Source: Streptomyces sp. BK340
GTDB lineage: Bacteria; Actinomycetota; Actinomycetes; Streptomycetales; Streptomycetaceae
NCBI RefSeq assembly: GCF_007827595.1
Contig: NZ_VISR01000016.1
Span: forward strand, 1-64,000
Reading direction: 5' to 3'
DNA length: 64,000 bases
The first letter of the stretch is position 1. Each line of letters starts with the position of its first letter. The notes under the pieces are model-generated. The model was given only the letters and a program-made list of their open reading frames with translations, was not told where the DNA came from and did not search any database. Made by a program: the position numbers and the translations under genes. This document shows, piece by piece, positions 44,991-54,024 of this stretch.

Positions 44991-46076
44991 TCAGGCCGAG
45001 CGCTTGCGGGACGCCGTCTTCTTGGCCGGGGTCTTCTTCGCGGTCGTCCTGGCGGTGGACGCCGTCTTCGCGGTCTTCGCCGTGGACTTGGACGTCGTCT
45101 TCGCCGCGTTCGACTTGGCGGCGGTGGTCTTCGCGGCTGTCGTCCTGGCCGTCGACTTCCTGGCCGGCGTCGTCTTCTTCGTGGCCGTCTTCTTCGCCGC
45201 CGTGGCCGTCGACTTCTTGCCGCCCGTCTCCTTCGGGGTGGCACGGCCGCGCGCGAGGGACCTGACCTCGCCCTCAGCTGCCGGTGCCTCGCCCCGGGAC
45301 TCCCGGGCCGCGCGCACGCTCTTCTCCAGGGCAGCCATCAGGTCGAGCACCTTTCCGCCGCCGGCGGGCTCGGGAGCCTCGGGCGGACTCTCGCCGGCCG
45401 CCTTCGCCGCGATGACCTCCTCCAGCGCCTCGCGGTACTCGTCGTGCAGGTCCTCGAGCTCGACCTCGCCGAGAGTGTCCATCAGGGCGTCCGCGAGGTC
45501 CAGCTCCTTGTCGCGGACGGTGACGTCCGCGTCCGGGGCGACCCCTTCGGGGGCGCGTACCTCGTCCGGCCAGAGGAGGCCGTGCATGGCGATGGCGTCG
45601 CCGACCACGCGCAGCATGCCCAGGCGTTCGCGGCCGCGCAGCGCGTACTTGGTGATGGCGACCTTGTTGCTGCGTTTGAGGGCCTCGCGCAGGAGGGTGT
45701 ACGGCTTGGCGGCGGGGGCTCCGCCGGCGGCGAGGTAGTAGGCCGCGTCCATCTGGAGCGGGTCGATCCGGTCGGCCGGCACGAAGGCGACGATCTCGAT
45801 CGTGCGGGCGGTCGGGATCGGGAGGTGGGAGAGGTCCTCGTCGCTGATCGGGATGATCGATCCGTCCGCGTCCTCGTACCCCTTGCCGATCTCGGCCTGG
45901 CTGACCTCGCGGTCCTCCAGCTCGCACACCTTGCGGTAGCGGATGCGGCCGTTGTCCTCGGTGTGGATCTGGCGGAAGGAGATCGAGTGGCTCTCGGTGG
46001 CGTTCACCAGCTTGATCGGGATGCTGACGAGACCGAAGGAGATGGCGCCGTTCCAAATGGATCGCACGTGCAGCAC
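44991..46076 (-). CDS. ku: Ku protein of non-homologous end joining
   Basis: This 361-aa protein has a bacterial Ku core (~1-260; VRSIWNGAISFGLVSIPIKL at the start, then KGYEDADGSIIPISDEDL). It is followed by a ~90-residue Lys/Ala/Thr tail made of AKKTATKK/TTAAK-like repeats, the DNA-contacting extension seen in many actinobacteria. Ku encircles DNA ends and recruits LigD. The start is GTG 46076. The divergent neighbour is the LigD polymerase gene, only 53 bases away, giving a shared promoter region. Confidence 0.97.
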   Translation of the reverse strand: MLHVRSIWNGAISFGLVSIPIKLVNATESHSISFRQIHTEDNGRIRYRKVCELEDREVSQAEIGKGYEDADGSIIPISDEDLSHLPIPTARTIEIVAFVPADRIDPLQMDAAYYLAAGGAPAAKPYTLLREALKRSNKVAITKYALRGRERLGMLRVVGDAIAMHGLLWPDEVRAPEGVAPDADVTVRDKELDLADALMDTLGEVELEDLHDEYREALEEVIAAKAAGESPPEAPEPAGGGKVLDLMAALEKSVRAARESRGEAPAAEGEVRSLARGRATPKETGGKKSTATAAKKTATKKTTPARKSTARTTAAKTTAAKSNAAKTTSKSTAKTAKTASTARTTAKKTPAKKTASRKRSA

Positions 46077-46129
46077 CGTTCCTTCCGTTTTCTGGTGTTG
46101 TGTGACTGTATGCCTGGAATGGTCATCCT

Positions 46130-47011
46130 ATGACGCCTATCACGGACGTGGAGGGGCGACGGGTCGCGCTCAGCAACCTGGAGAAGGTGCTGTATCCGGA
46201 GACCGGCTTCACCAAGGGGGAGCTGGTGCACTACTACGCGACCGGCGCCGAGGTGCTGCTGCCGCATCTGCGCGACCGCGCGGTGTCCTTCCTGCGCTAT
46301 CCGGACGGGCCGGACGGGCAGGTGTTCTTCACCAAGAACGTGCCGCCGGGTACGCCCGGGTGGGTCACGACCGCCGAGGTACCGCGGTCGGAGGGGCCGG
46401 CCCGGATGGTGGTCGTACAGGACCTGGCGAGTCTGGTGTGGGCGGCGAACCTGGTCGCCGAGTTCCACACGCACCAGTGGCTGGTCCAGTCACCGGACGA
46501 GGCCGACCGGCTGGTGTTCGACCTGGATCCCGGGGCGCCCGCGACGATCGTGCACTGCTGCGAGGTCGCGCTGTGGCTGCGGGAGCGGCTGGCGGCGGAC
46601 GGCATCGAGGCGTACGCCAAGACGGCGGGGTCGAAGGGGCTGCATGTGCTGGCGGGGGTGCGCGGGGGCTCTTCCGAGCGGGCGAGCGAGTACGCGAAGG
46701 CGCTGGCGGTGGAGGCGGAGCGGGCCATGCCGCGGCTGGTGGTGCACCGGATGACGCGGAGTCTGCGGCCGGGGAAGGTGTTCGTGGACTGGAGTCAGAA
46801 CGCGGGGCGCAAGACCACGGCGGCGCCCTACACGCTGCGGGCGCGGCGGGTTCCGCTGGTGTCGGCGCCGGTGACGTGGGAGGAGGTCGCGGGGTGCCGG
46901 GTGCCGGGGCAGCTGGAGTTCGTGGCCGGGGACATGGCGCCGCGCCTGCAGGACCACGGGGATCTGCTGGCGCCGCTGCTGGACTCCGGGCGGGCGGTGG
47001 CGCTGCCCTGA
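46130..47011 (+). CDS. ligD: LigD-type polymerase (primase) domain protein
   Basis: This 293-aa protein is a stand-alone LigD polymerase domain of the AEP superfamily: LSNLEKVLYPETGFTKGEL at the start, then VFDLDPG (metal-binding Asp pair, ~125) and AYAKTAGSKGLHVLAG (~165). It lacks ligase and phosphoesterase domains, the split state seen in Streptomyces. It extends and fills broken ends held by Ku. The divergent arrangement with ku supports joint use. Confidence 0.95.
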   Translation: MTPITDVEGRRVALSNLEKVLYPETGFTKGELVHYYATGAEVLLPHLRDRAVSFLRYPDGPDGQVFFTKNVPPGTPGWVTTAEVPRSEGPARMVVVQDLASLVWAANLVAEFHTHQWLVQSPDEADRLVFDLDPGAPATIVHCCEVALWLRERLAADGIEAYAKTAGSKGLHVLAGVRGGSSERASEYAKALAVEAERAMPRLVVHRMTRSLRPGKVFVDWSQNAGRKTTAAPYTLRARRVPLVSAPVTWEEVAGCRVPGQLEFVAGDMAPRLQDHGDLLAPLLDSGRAVALP

Positions 47012-47072
47012 GGAGCGGTGCCGGACGGGCCGTGTCCTCGAACGCAGGACGGGCCGACCGGTACGGGCCGCC

Positions 47073-47876
47073 TCACAGCTTCCCCCACGTCCCGCGGTCC
47101 CGTGCCATCGCGTGCAGCGCCTCCACGTCCGCCGGCTTCAGCACTGCGCCCAGGCGGGCCAGGGTCGGCAGGTCGGTGTGCCGGAGGATGCGGACGCCCC
47201 GGGGCGGGGCCGTGACGCGCAGGTCGGCGGGGTCGACCAGGGCCAGGACGGGGTGGACCTCGGCGGTGAGGGCGTAGGAGGCGCGGTCGGTGGTGGCGCG
47301 GAGGCGGCGGAGCAGGGGCTCCGGGTCGTGGCGGCCCAGGGTGACCGTCGGGTCGGTCACCCGGACCCGCTGTTTACGGGCGTACAGGGCGTGCACGACG
47401 CAGAGGCCGCCGGGGCCTATGAGGAGGTGGTGGATGCGGTCGCCGCCCGGGAGCGGGATGGAGTGCAGGGTGTGCCAGCCCGCCCCTTCCAGCCGGTCCA
47501 GGGCGTCGCCGGCGGCCTGCTCGGCGGTCAGGGCGCGCCTGCGCGGGTCCGGGCGGAGGCGGTGGGCGGGGGCGGGGTCCCGTTCGAGGGCGACGAGCAG
47601 GGCCTCGCCGGGGCGGTTGGGCGCGAGGTCGTCGTCCGGGTGCAGGGTCAGCCGGGCCAGTTCCGCGGGTGTCGGCACCGGGGGCGGTCCCACGGTCACC
47701 GGGCCGGTCAGGAAGGGCTCGAGGGCCTCCAGGACATCGGCCTCGCGGTCCTCGGCGATCAGGTTCACCCGGCCGGTCTCACGGTCGTACCAGGCGATGT
47801 TCCCTCCGTCCGGGCCGCAGACGTACAGGCGTTCGTGACCGTGCCGCCAGGTCGGCACCACGCGCAGTCCGCTCAT
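47073..47876 (-). CDS. NERD-domain protein
   Basis: This 267-aa protein has a C-terminal half matching the NERD nuclease-related domain: AGDALDRLEGAGWHTLHSIP and then IHHLLIGPGGLCVVHAL. The usual E-x-K of active NERD proteins is replaced by HALYARKQ, so activity is doubtful. The N-terminus contains a small fold of the YVCGPDGGNIAWYDRETGRV type. It is convergent with the LigD polymerase gene. Confidence 0.75.
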   Translation of the reverse strand: MSGLRVVPTWRHGHERLYVCGPDGGNIAWYDRETGRVNLIAEDREADVLEALEPFLTGPVTVGPPPVPTPAELARLTLHPDDDLAPNRPGEALLVALERDPAPAHRLRPDPRRRALTAEQAAGDALDRLEGAGWHTLHSIPLPGGDRIHHLLIGPGGLCVVHALYARKQRVRVTDPTVTLGRHDPEPLLRRLRATTDRASYALTAEVHPVLALVDPADLRVTAPPRGVRILRHTDLPTLARLGAVLKPADVEALHAMARDRGTWGKL

Positions 47877-47977
47877 GCGCCATCACCCCTCGACCATGGG
47901 AACAGGCGGGGTGCTCCCACGCAAGAACCCGGTTACCTTGGAGAGCGGCCCTGCGAGGGGGAGTTGGGGAGGCGCCG

Positions 47978-48484
47978 TTGCGGACCCACGGAAAGCAGCC
48001 CGGCGTACCGGCTCCGGAGAGCCCCTGGGACGAGATAGAGCCCCGCCTGTGGATGGGCGGGCACGAGTTCCGGGGCCGTTCCGGTCGGCTGGAGTCCGCC
48101 GTCGTGCGCGATCAGTTCGACGTGGTGCAGTCGCTCCTGAGGCTGCCGGGGTACGGCCCCGGCCCCGGGACCGAGCATCACGTGTGGCCGATACCGGACG
48201 GACCGCTGGACGGTACACAGCTCGCCGGGGTGATACGGCTCGCGCGCGCGGCGCACGAGGCGCTGGACACCGGCCACTCGGTGCTCGTCCGCTGCTACCA
48301 CGGCTACAACCGCTCGGGCCTGGTCGTGGCGCACACCCTGGTCCGGCGGGGCCGCAGCACCGAGGAGGCGATCGAGCTGATCCGCGCCCGGCGCTCCCCG
48401 TGGGCGCTGCACAACGACCTGTTCGTGGAGTACCTGCGCGCGGGACTGGCCACCGCCCGGCTGCTGGAAGAACTGGCCGAGTAG
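47978..48484 (+). CDS. Dual-specificity-type protein phosphatase
   Basis: This 168-aa protein starts at TTG 47978 behind GGGGAGG; upstream in-frame codons are Arg/Pro-rich shadow sequence. It has the Cys-phosphatase signature VLVRCYHGYNRSGLV, the HCx5R loop in altered form (R-C-Y-H-G-Y-N-R-S), with Cys near residue 107. It begins with EIEPRLWMGGHEF, typical of the dual-specificity fold. The usual HC is RC here, so the His is lost. Targets may include proteins phosphorylated by the nearby kinase, which is speculation. Confidence 0.8.
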   Translation: MRTHGKQPGVPAPESPWDEIEPRLWMGGHEFRGRSGRLESAVVRDQFDVVQSLLRLPGYGPGPGTEHHVWPIPDGPLDGTQLAGVIRLARAAHEALDTGHSVLVRCYHGYNRSGLVVAHTLVRRGRSTEEAIELIRARRSPWALHNDLFVEYLRAGLATARLLEELAE

Positions 48485-48577
48485 CCTCTCCCCAGCACCG
48501 CCCCGAGTGCACAAAAAGGACTTCCCTACGAATAAGGTGTACGGGGCCACTCCCGCCCCCGAATCCTCAGGAGCCCC

Positions 48578-49312
48578 GTGTCAGCCCGTCGCATCGCGCG
48601 CACCGCCCTCACCGCGGCCGTCGTCGCCCTGCTGTCGGCGACGGCGGCGGCCTGTGGCGACCGGGGCGACCTGGAGGGCGCGGGGGCGACCCCGACCGCG
48701 GTGAGCCCGGCGAAGCTCTGGCCGGACCTCCGGCCGGCTTCCAGCCCGGCCTACCCCTACGACGAGGGGAGCACCGAGACCGTCAAGGGCGTCCAGGTAC
48801 CGGGCGACGACATCCGCAAGGTCGATCCGGTGCACGTCGTACGGGCCGAGATGGCCGCGCATCCGGACGACTACGGGTCGAAGGGGGCGTACCACGCGAC
48901 CGTCGAGCGGATGAAGGAGTGCGGCGCGGGCGGGGACCGGGCGCGGTGCCCGTTGCTCAAGGCGTACTACCGGGATCTCACCGGGGACGGGCGGGCCGAT
49001 CTGACGCTGGGCTTCCGGCTGTATCCGACGAACCAGACGGCGGTGCGGGTCTACACGGTGGAGAAGCACAAGCTGGTGCAGGTGCTGGCCGACAACGACG
49101 CGATCCTCGGCGTCGAGCTGGCCGGCCGGGCGGTGATCGTCCGCTCCCCGGCCGGGATCTCCGGGTACGAGTACCGCACCACCTGGGCCTGGGACCCGGA
49201 GCAGCGGGCCATGGTGTTCTCCCGGGACGAGTTCCTGCGCACCGGCAAGGGCCGGCACAGCCACGCCCCCTCCCCGTCGGCCGGCACCACCCCGCCGGTG
49301 AGCACGGGATGA
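48578..49312 (+). CDS. Secreted lipoprotein
   Basis: This 244-aa protein has a signal peptide ending in a lipobox, LLSATAAAC-GD, with lipid-modified Cys26. The mature part is alpha+beta with no known domain, and includes YYRDLTGDGRADLTLGFRLY, which resembles an FG-GAP-type Asp-rich loop. It ends as ATGA overlap with the histidine kinase gene. It may be the sensor accessory of that kinase. Confidence 0.85.
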   Translation: MSARRIARTALTAAVVALLSATAAACGDRGDLEGAGATPTAVSPAKLWPDLRPASSPAYPYDEGSTETVKGVQVPGDDIRKVDPVHVVRAEMAAHPDDYGSKGAYHATVERMKECGAGGDRARCPLLKAYYRDLTGDGRADLTLGFRLYPTNQTAVRVYTVEKHKLVQVLADNDAILGVELAGRAVIVRSPAGISGYEYRTTWAWDPEQRAMVFSRDEFLRTGKGRHSHAPSPSAGTTPPVSTG

Positions 49313-50544
49313 GGCCCGCGCTGCCCCGGTGGGCCGGGACGCTCGCGGTGAAGTCGGCCGCGTTCATCGCGGTGATGTGCTGCGCGCTGGCCGCGCTGCT
49401 CGGCGTCCTGGTGCATGTGTCGGTGACCGACCAGACCGTCGGCCAGGCCCGCGACCTCGCGCTGTCCCGGCTGCAGGACGCCACCGAGGCGTACGAGGCC
49501 GGGGACGCGCTGCTGCCGGGTGCCGGGGTGGACCCCGAGGGGCTGCCGGGACGACTGCGGGTGCTCGCCCTGGCCGGGGAGCGCGGCACGATGGTCTCCT
49601 CGCACCAGGGACGGCCGATCATGTGGGCGGCGGGGCCGGCGAACGGCCACCGGGCGCTCGCGGTGGAGGTCGACTACTCGCAGCAGGCCCGTACGATCGC
49701 CGGGCTCGACCGGTCCATCCTGTGGTCGTCGGCGCTGGCGATCGGGGCGACGCTGCTGGTGGGCGCGTTCGCGGTGACCCGGGTGACGCGGCGGCTGCAC
49801 GGCACAGCGCAGGTGGCCCGGCGGATCAGCGCGGGCGATCTGGACGCCCGTGTGAACGACCCCCGGACGAAGGACGCGACGCGCCCCCAGGACGAGGTGG
49901 CCGCGGTGGCGGCCGCGCTGGACTCCATGGCCTCCTCGCTGCAGAGCAAGCTGCTGAGCGAGCAGCGGTTCACCGCGGACGTGGCCCATGAGCTGCGCAC
50001 CCCGCTGACCGGGCTGCACGCGGCGGCCGAGCTGCTGCCGCCGGGCCGGCCGACCGAGCTGGTCCGGGACCGGGTGGCGGCGCTGCGCACGCTCACCGAG
50101 GACCTGCTGGAGATCTCCCGGCTGGACACCGGGCGGGAGAGGCTGGAGGTGGACACCGAGGAGCTGGGCGCGCTCGCCGCGCGGGTGGTGCGGGCCTCCG
50201 GGACGGACACCGAGGTGCGGATCGTGCGGGACGCCCGGGTGGAGACCGACCGGCGGCGGCTGGAGCGGGTGCTGGGGAATCTGGTGGCGAACGCGCACAA
50301 GCACGGGGCGGCTCCGGTGGTTCTGACCGTGGACGGGCCCGTGGTGACCGTGCGGGATCACGGGGGCGGGTATCCGGAGTACCTGGTGGCCCATGGGCCG
50401 CAGCGGTTCCGCACGGAGGGCGGGGCCAAGGGGCACGGGCTCGGGCTGACCATCGCGGTGGGGCAGGCGGAGGTCCTGGGGGCGCGGCTGTTCTTCGGCA
50501 ACGCGCTGGGCGGGGGCGCCGTGGCCACGCTGTACCTCCAGTAG
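49309..50544 (+). CDS. Sensor histidine kinase without adjacent response regulator
   Basis: This 411-aa protein has two membrane helices (~12-38 and ~142-162) around a short extracytoplasmic loop, a HAMP linker, then H-box FTADVAHELRTPLTGL with His227, N-box LGNLVANAHKHG, G1 VRDHGGGYP and G2 KGHGLGLTI. The start overlaps the lipoprotein stop (ATGA). No response regulator is visible within several kb, so its partner is encoded elsewhere. Confidence 0.93.
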   Translation: MRPALPRWAGTLAVKSAAFIAVMCCALAALLGVLVHVSVTDQTVGQARDLALSRLQDATEAYEAGDALLPGAGVDPEGLPGRLRVLALAGERGTMVSSHQGRPIMWAAGPANGHRALAVEVDYSQQARTIAGLDRSILWSSALAIGATLLVGAFAVTRVTRRLHGTAQVARRISAGDLDARVNDPRTKDATRPQDEVAAVAAALDSMASSLQSKLLSEQRFTADVAHELRTPLTGLHAAAELLPPGRPTELVRDRVAALRTLTEDLLEISRLDTGRERLEVDTEELGALAARVVRASGTDTEVRIVRDARVETDRRRLERVLGNLVANAHKHGAAPVVLTVDGPVVTVRDHGGGYPEYLVAHGPQRFRTEGGAKGHGLGLTIAVGQAEVLGARLFFGNALGGGAVATLYLQ

Positions 50545-50650
50545 CGCCGGACGGGAGCTCGGACGGTTCACCCTCCCGGTCCGCGCCACGCTGATGCCGA
50601 CAACCCGGGCAAACCACGCACAACACGCCCCGTTTGGATAGGTTCCGGAC

Positions 50651-52012
50651 ATGACCAAGGCCGGAACAGCCGTGGCGGCGCCCAGGACGCCCTCCCCCGC
50701 CGTACGCCTCCCCCGTCGCCGTGGCATCGAACTGGCCCTGATCGTGCTGGCCGTCCTGCTGTCCGTGTACGGCTACTGCGCCGTGGGCCTGGCCCGGGCC
50801 GGCACCGTCCCGCCGGGCGCCGCCGGTTACGGCGCCGGACTCGGTGTGCTGGCCCTGTTCGCACATCTCGCGGTCCGGATCCGGGCGCCGTACGCCGACC
50901 CCCTCCTGCTGCCCATCGGGGTGCTGCTCAACGGCCTCGGTCTGGTGCTGATCTACCGGCTCGACCTGGAGACGCCGGGCGACCGCGCCGCCCCCACCCA
51001 ACTGGTGTGGTCCACGCTCGGGGTGGGCCTGTTCATCGTGGTCGTCCTGGTGCTGCGCGACCACCGGGTGCTCCAGCGCTACTCCTACGTCTGCGTGGTC
51101 GCGGCCCTGGCGCTCCTCCTGCTGCCGATCCTCTTCCCGGCCGTCAACGGCGCCCGCATCTGGATCCGGATCGCCGGATTCTCCATCCAGCCGGGCGAGT
51201 TCGCGAAGGTGCTGCTCGCGGTGTTCTTCGCCGCCTACCTGGCCGCCAACCGCAACGCGCTCGCCTACACGGGCCGCCGGCTGTGGCGGCTGCAGTTCCC
51301 GACCGGGCGGGTGCTCGGGCCGATCGTGACGATCTGGCTGCTGAGCGTCGGAGTGCTGGTGCTGGAGCGCGACCTCGGGACCTCGCTGCTGTTCTTCGGG
51401 CTGTTCGTGGTCCTGCTGTACACCGCCACCGGCCGCACCGGCTGGATCGCGGTCGGCCTGGTGCTCGCCGTTCTCGGCGCCTTCGCCGTCGGCCACTTCG
51501 AGCCGCACGTGAACGGCCGGATCGAGGACTGGCTGCACCCGTTCGCCACCATCGACGCCGGGCAGGGACCCAACCAGCTGGCGCAGTCCCTGTTCGCCTT
51601 CGCGGCGGGCGGGGTCCTCGGCACCGGGCTCGGGTTCGGCCACTCCATCCTCATCGGCTTCGCCACCAAGTCGGACTTCATCCTGGCGACGGCGGGCGAG
51701 GAACTGGGCCTCACGGGCCTCGCGGCGATCTTCCTGCTCTACGCCCTGCTCGTGGAGCGCGGCTACCGGGCGGGACTCGCCCTGCGCGAGCCGTTCGGCC
51801 GGCTCCTCGCGGTCGGCCTCGCCTCGATCGTCGCGCTCCAGGTGTTCGTGATCGCGGGCGGCGTCACCGGTCTGATCCCGCTGACCGGCATGGCGATGCC
51901 GTTCCTCGCCCAGGGCGGCTCCTCGGTCGTCACCAACTGGGCGATCGTGGCCCTGCTGATCCGGGTGAGCGACTCGGCCCGCAGCCAGTACGACGGGCGG
52001 GAGGCCCCGTGA
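50651..52012 (+). CDS. FtsW/RodA/SpoVE (SEDS) family peptidoglycan polymerase
   Basis: This 453-aa protein has about ten to twelve membrane helices and SEDS signatures: IAGFSIQPGEFAKVLLAVFF near residue 175, GQGPNQLAQSLFAFAAGG near 300 and LTGMAMPFLAQGGSS near 415. SEDS proteins polymerise lipid II together with a class B PBP. The stop overlaps the next gene as GTGA, pairing it with its PBP. From memory, S. coelicolor has an equivalent pair near ku/ligD (SCO5302/5301). Confidence 0.93.
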   Translation: MTKAGTAVAAPRTPSPAVRLPRRRGIELALIVLAVLLSVYGYCAVGLARAGTVPPGAAGYGAGLGVLALFAHLAVRIRAPYADPLLLPIGVLLNGLGLVLIYRLDLETPGDRAAPTQLVWSTLGVGLFIVVVLVLRDHRVLQRYSYVCVVAALALLLLPILFPAVNGARIWIRIAGFSIQPGEFAKVLLAVFFAAYLAANRNALAYTGRRLWRLQFPTGRVLGPIVTIWLLSVGVLVLERDLGTSLLFFGLFVVLLYTATGRTGWIAVGLVLAVLGAFAVGHFEPHVNGRIEDWLHPFATIDAGQGPNQLAQSLFAFAAGGVLGTGLGFGHSILIGFATKSDFILATAGEELGLTGLAAIFLLYALLVERGYRAGLALREPFGRLLAVGLASIVALQVFVIAGGVTGLIPLTGMAMPFLAQGGSSVVTNWAIVALLIRVSDSARSQYDGREAP

Positions 52013-53493
52013 CCGAGTACGGCGGCGGCCGGCCGATGGCCCGCTACATCCGGCACGCCTGGGCGTTCTGCGCCCTGCTGCTGGCGGCCCTGCTCGTCAA
52101 CGCCGCCCGGGTGCAGGTGGTCCAGGCGGGCTCCTACGACGCCAATCCGGCCAACCGCCGTGCCACGATCGCCCGTTACCAGCAGCCGCGCGGGGACATC
52201 CTGGTCGGCGGCGAGCCGGTCACCGGCTCCAACGACACCGGTGAGCAGCTGCGCTACGAACGCGCCTACCGGGACGGCCCGTTGTACGCGCCGGTCACCG
52301 GCTTCGCCTCGCAGATGTACGGCAGCACGTTCCTGGAGGACACGGAGGACGGGGTGCTCTCCGGCACGGATCCGCTGCTGTCGCCGTTCCCGCTGTGGAA
52401 CGACCTGACGCGCGGGTCCGGTCCGGGCGGGGACGTCGTCACCACCATCGACCGGAACGCGCAGCGGGCGGCGTACCAGGGGCTGCACGGGCGGCGGGGC
52501 GCGGTGGCCGCGATCGAGCCGGCCACGGGCCGCGTGCTGGCGCTGGTGTCGACCCCGTCGTACGACCCCGCCGAGCTGTCCGGCAACAGCGAGGCGACGG
52601 CCGCGGCCTGGGCGCGGCTCAACCACGACCCGGAGAAGCCGATGCTCAACCGGGCGGTGCGGCAGACCTATCCGCCGGGATCGACGTTCAAGGTGGTCAC
52701 CGCCGCGGCGGCACTGGACGCGGGTGTGGTCACGGACCTGGACGCGTCCACCGACTCCCCCGACCCCTACCGGCTGCCCGGGACCAGGACCCGGCTGACC
52801 AACGAGGGCGACGGCTGTGCGGACGCCTCGCTGCGGGAAGCCTTCGAGTGGTCGTGCAACACGGTGTTCGCCAAGCTGGCCGTGGACGTCGGGGCGGCGG
52901 ACATGTCGGCCACGGCCCAGGCGTTCGGCTTCAACGACACCCGGCTGCGGGTCCCGTTCGAGGCCGCCCCCAGCACCTTCGACACCCATGTGGACAAGGC
53001 GCAGCTCGCGCTGTCCTCGATCGGGCAGTACAACACCCGGGCGACTCCGCTGCAGATGGCGATGGTCGCGGCGACGGTCGCCAACGGCGGCCGGCTGCGG
53101 ACCCCGTACCTGGTGGAGCGCACCACGCGCCACGGAGGTGAGACGCTCACCGGCGGCGGCATGGGACCCGACCGGCAGGTGATGCGCGCGTCCACGGCCC
53201 TCCAGCTGCGGGAGCTGATGACCGACGTGGTCACGGACGGCACCGGCACCAACGCGGCCATCCGCGGAGCCGTGGTCGGCGGCAAGACCGGTACCGCCCA
53301 GCACGGTGTCGGCAACTCCGGTGTGCCGTACGCCTGGTTCGTCTCCTGGGCGCAGGCCGACGACGACCTGGAGCCGAGGGTCGCGGTCGCGGTGGTGGTC
53401 GAGGACGCCTCGGCGGACCGGGGCGAGATCAGCGGCGGCGGGGACGCGGCGCCGATCGCCCGGGAGGTGATGCGGGCGGTTCTCGGCCTGTGA
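52009..53493 (+). CDS. Class B penicillin-binding protein
   Basis: This 494-aa protein has an N-terminal membrane helix (~13-32), a dimerisation domain and a transpeptidase domain with all three active-site motifs: S225-TFK in PPGSTFKVV, S282-C-N in EWSCNTVFA and K426-TG in GGKTGTAQ. It crosslinks peptidoglycan made by the SEDS protein encoded immediately upstream. GTG 52009 is coupled to that gene's stop. Confidence 0.95.
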   Translation: MTEYGGGRPMARYIRHAWAFCALLLAALLVNAARVQVVQAGSYDANPANRRATIARYQQPRGDILVGGEPVTGSNDTGEQLRYERAYRDGPLYAPVTGFASQMYGSTFLEDTEDGVLSGTDPLLSPFPLWNDLTRGSGPGGDVVTTIDRNAQRAAYQGLHGRRGAVAAIEPATGRVLALVSTPSYDPAELSGNSEATAAAWARLNHDPEKPMLNRAVRQTYPPGSTFKVVTAAAALDAGVVTDLDASTDSPDPYRLPGTRTRLTNEGDGCADASLREAFEWSCNTVFAKLAVDVGAADMSATAQAFGFNDTRLRVPFEAAPSTFDTHVDKAQLALSSIGQYNTRATPLQMAMVAATVANGGRLRTPYLVERTTRHGGETLTGGGMGPDRQVMRASTALQLRELMTDVVTDGTGTNAAIRGAVVGGKTGTAQHGVGNSGVPYAWFVSWAQADDDLEPRVAVAVVVEDASADRGEISGGGDAAPIAREVMRAVLGL

Positions 53494-53538
53494 GACGGGG
53501 GGTACCGCGGCCCACGGCACCCGACCTACCGTTCGGTC

Positions 53539-54024
53539 ATGACGTATGAGCCGGTCTCCCACGAACTCGCCCAGGTCAACATCGCCCGCCTCAGGTTCCC
53601 GCTGGACTCCCCCGAGTTGAAGGACTTCGTCGACGCGCTCGACCCGGTGAACGCCACGGCGGACGCCGCGAACGGGTTCGTCTGGCGGCTGGAGAGCGAC
53701 TCCGGCAACGCCACCGACATCGCTGTCTTCGGCGACGAGTGGCTGATCGTCAACATGTCGGTGTGGCGGGACACCGACACGCTGACCGCGTTCATGTACC
53801 AGGGGCAGCACCGGGAGTTGCTGGCCCGGCGCCGCGAATGGTTCGAGCGTGTCTCCGAGGCGATGGCCACCCTGTGGTGGGTACCCGCCGGCCACCGCCC
53901 GACCGTGGCCGAGGCGGAGGAACGGCTGGTGCACCTGAGGGAGCACGGCCCGACGCCGTACGCCTTCACCCTGCGGACGTCGTTCCCCGCGCAGGAGGCG
54001 GAGGCGGTCAGCCGATCGGCTTGA
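53539..54024 (+). CDS. DUF3291-family protein
   Basis: This 161-aa protein starts ELAQVNIARLRFPLDSPE, contains GFVWRLESDSGNATDI and ends with AFTLRTSFPA, the conserved blocks of DUF3291. It is a cytoplasmic dimeric alpha-beta barrel-like fold of unknown function. Its last 17 bases overlap the convergent gene. Confidence 0.88.
   Translation: MTYEPVSHELAQVNIARLRFPLDSPELKDFVDALDPVNATADAANGFVWRLESDSGNATDIAVFGDEWLIVNMSVWRDTDTLTAFMYQGQHRELLARRREWFERVSEAMATLWWVPAGHRPTVAEAEERLVHLREHGPTPYAFTLRTSFPAQEAEAVSRSA

Noticed and set aside
43807..45738. 643-residue plus-strand open frame
   Set aside because: It is antisense to the acidic hypothetical and Ku genes; the Val/Phe/Asp-rich run is the complement of the Ku Lys/Ala/Thr tail.
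47978..50544. A single 889-residue protein spanning from 47875
   Set aside because: The frame passes through the phosphatase and lipoprotein genes as shadow sequence; the real kinase starts at ATG 49309.
48578..50544. Assignment of the lipoprotein-kinase pair as cseA/cseC
   Set aside because: There is no sigE or cseB gene nearby, and the order does not fit the sigE-cseABC operon.
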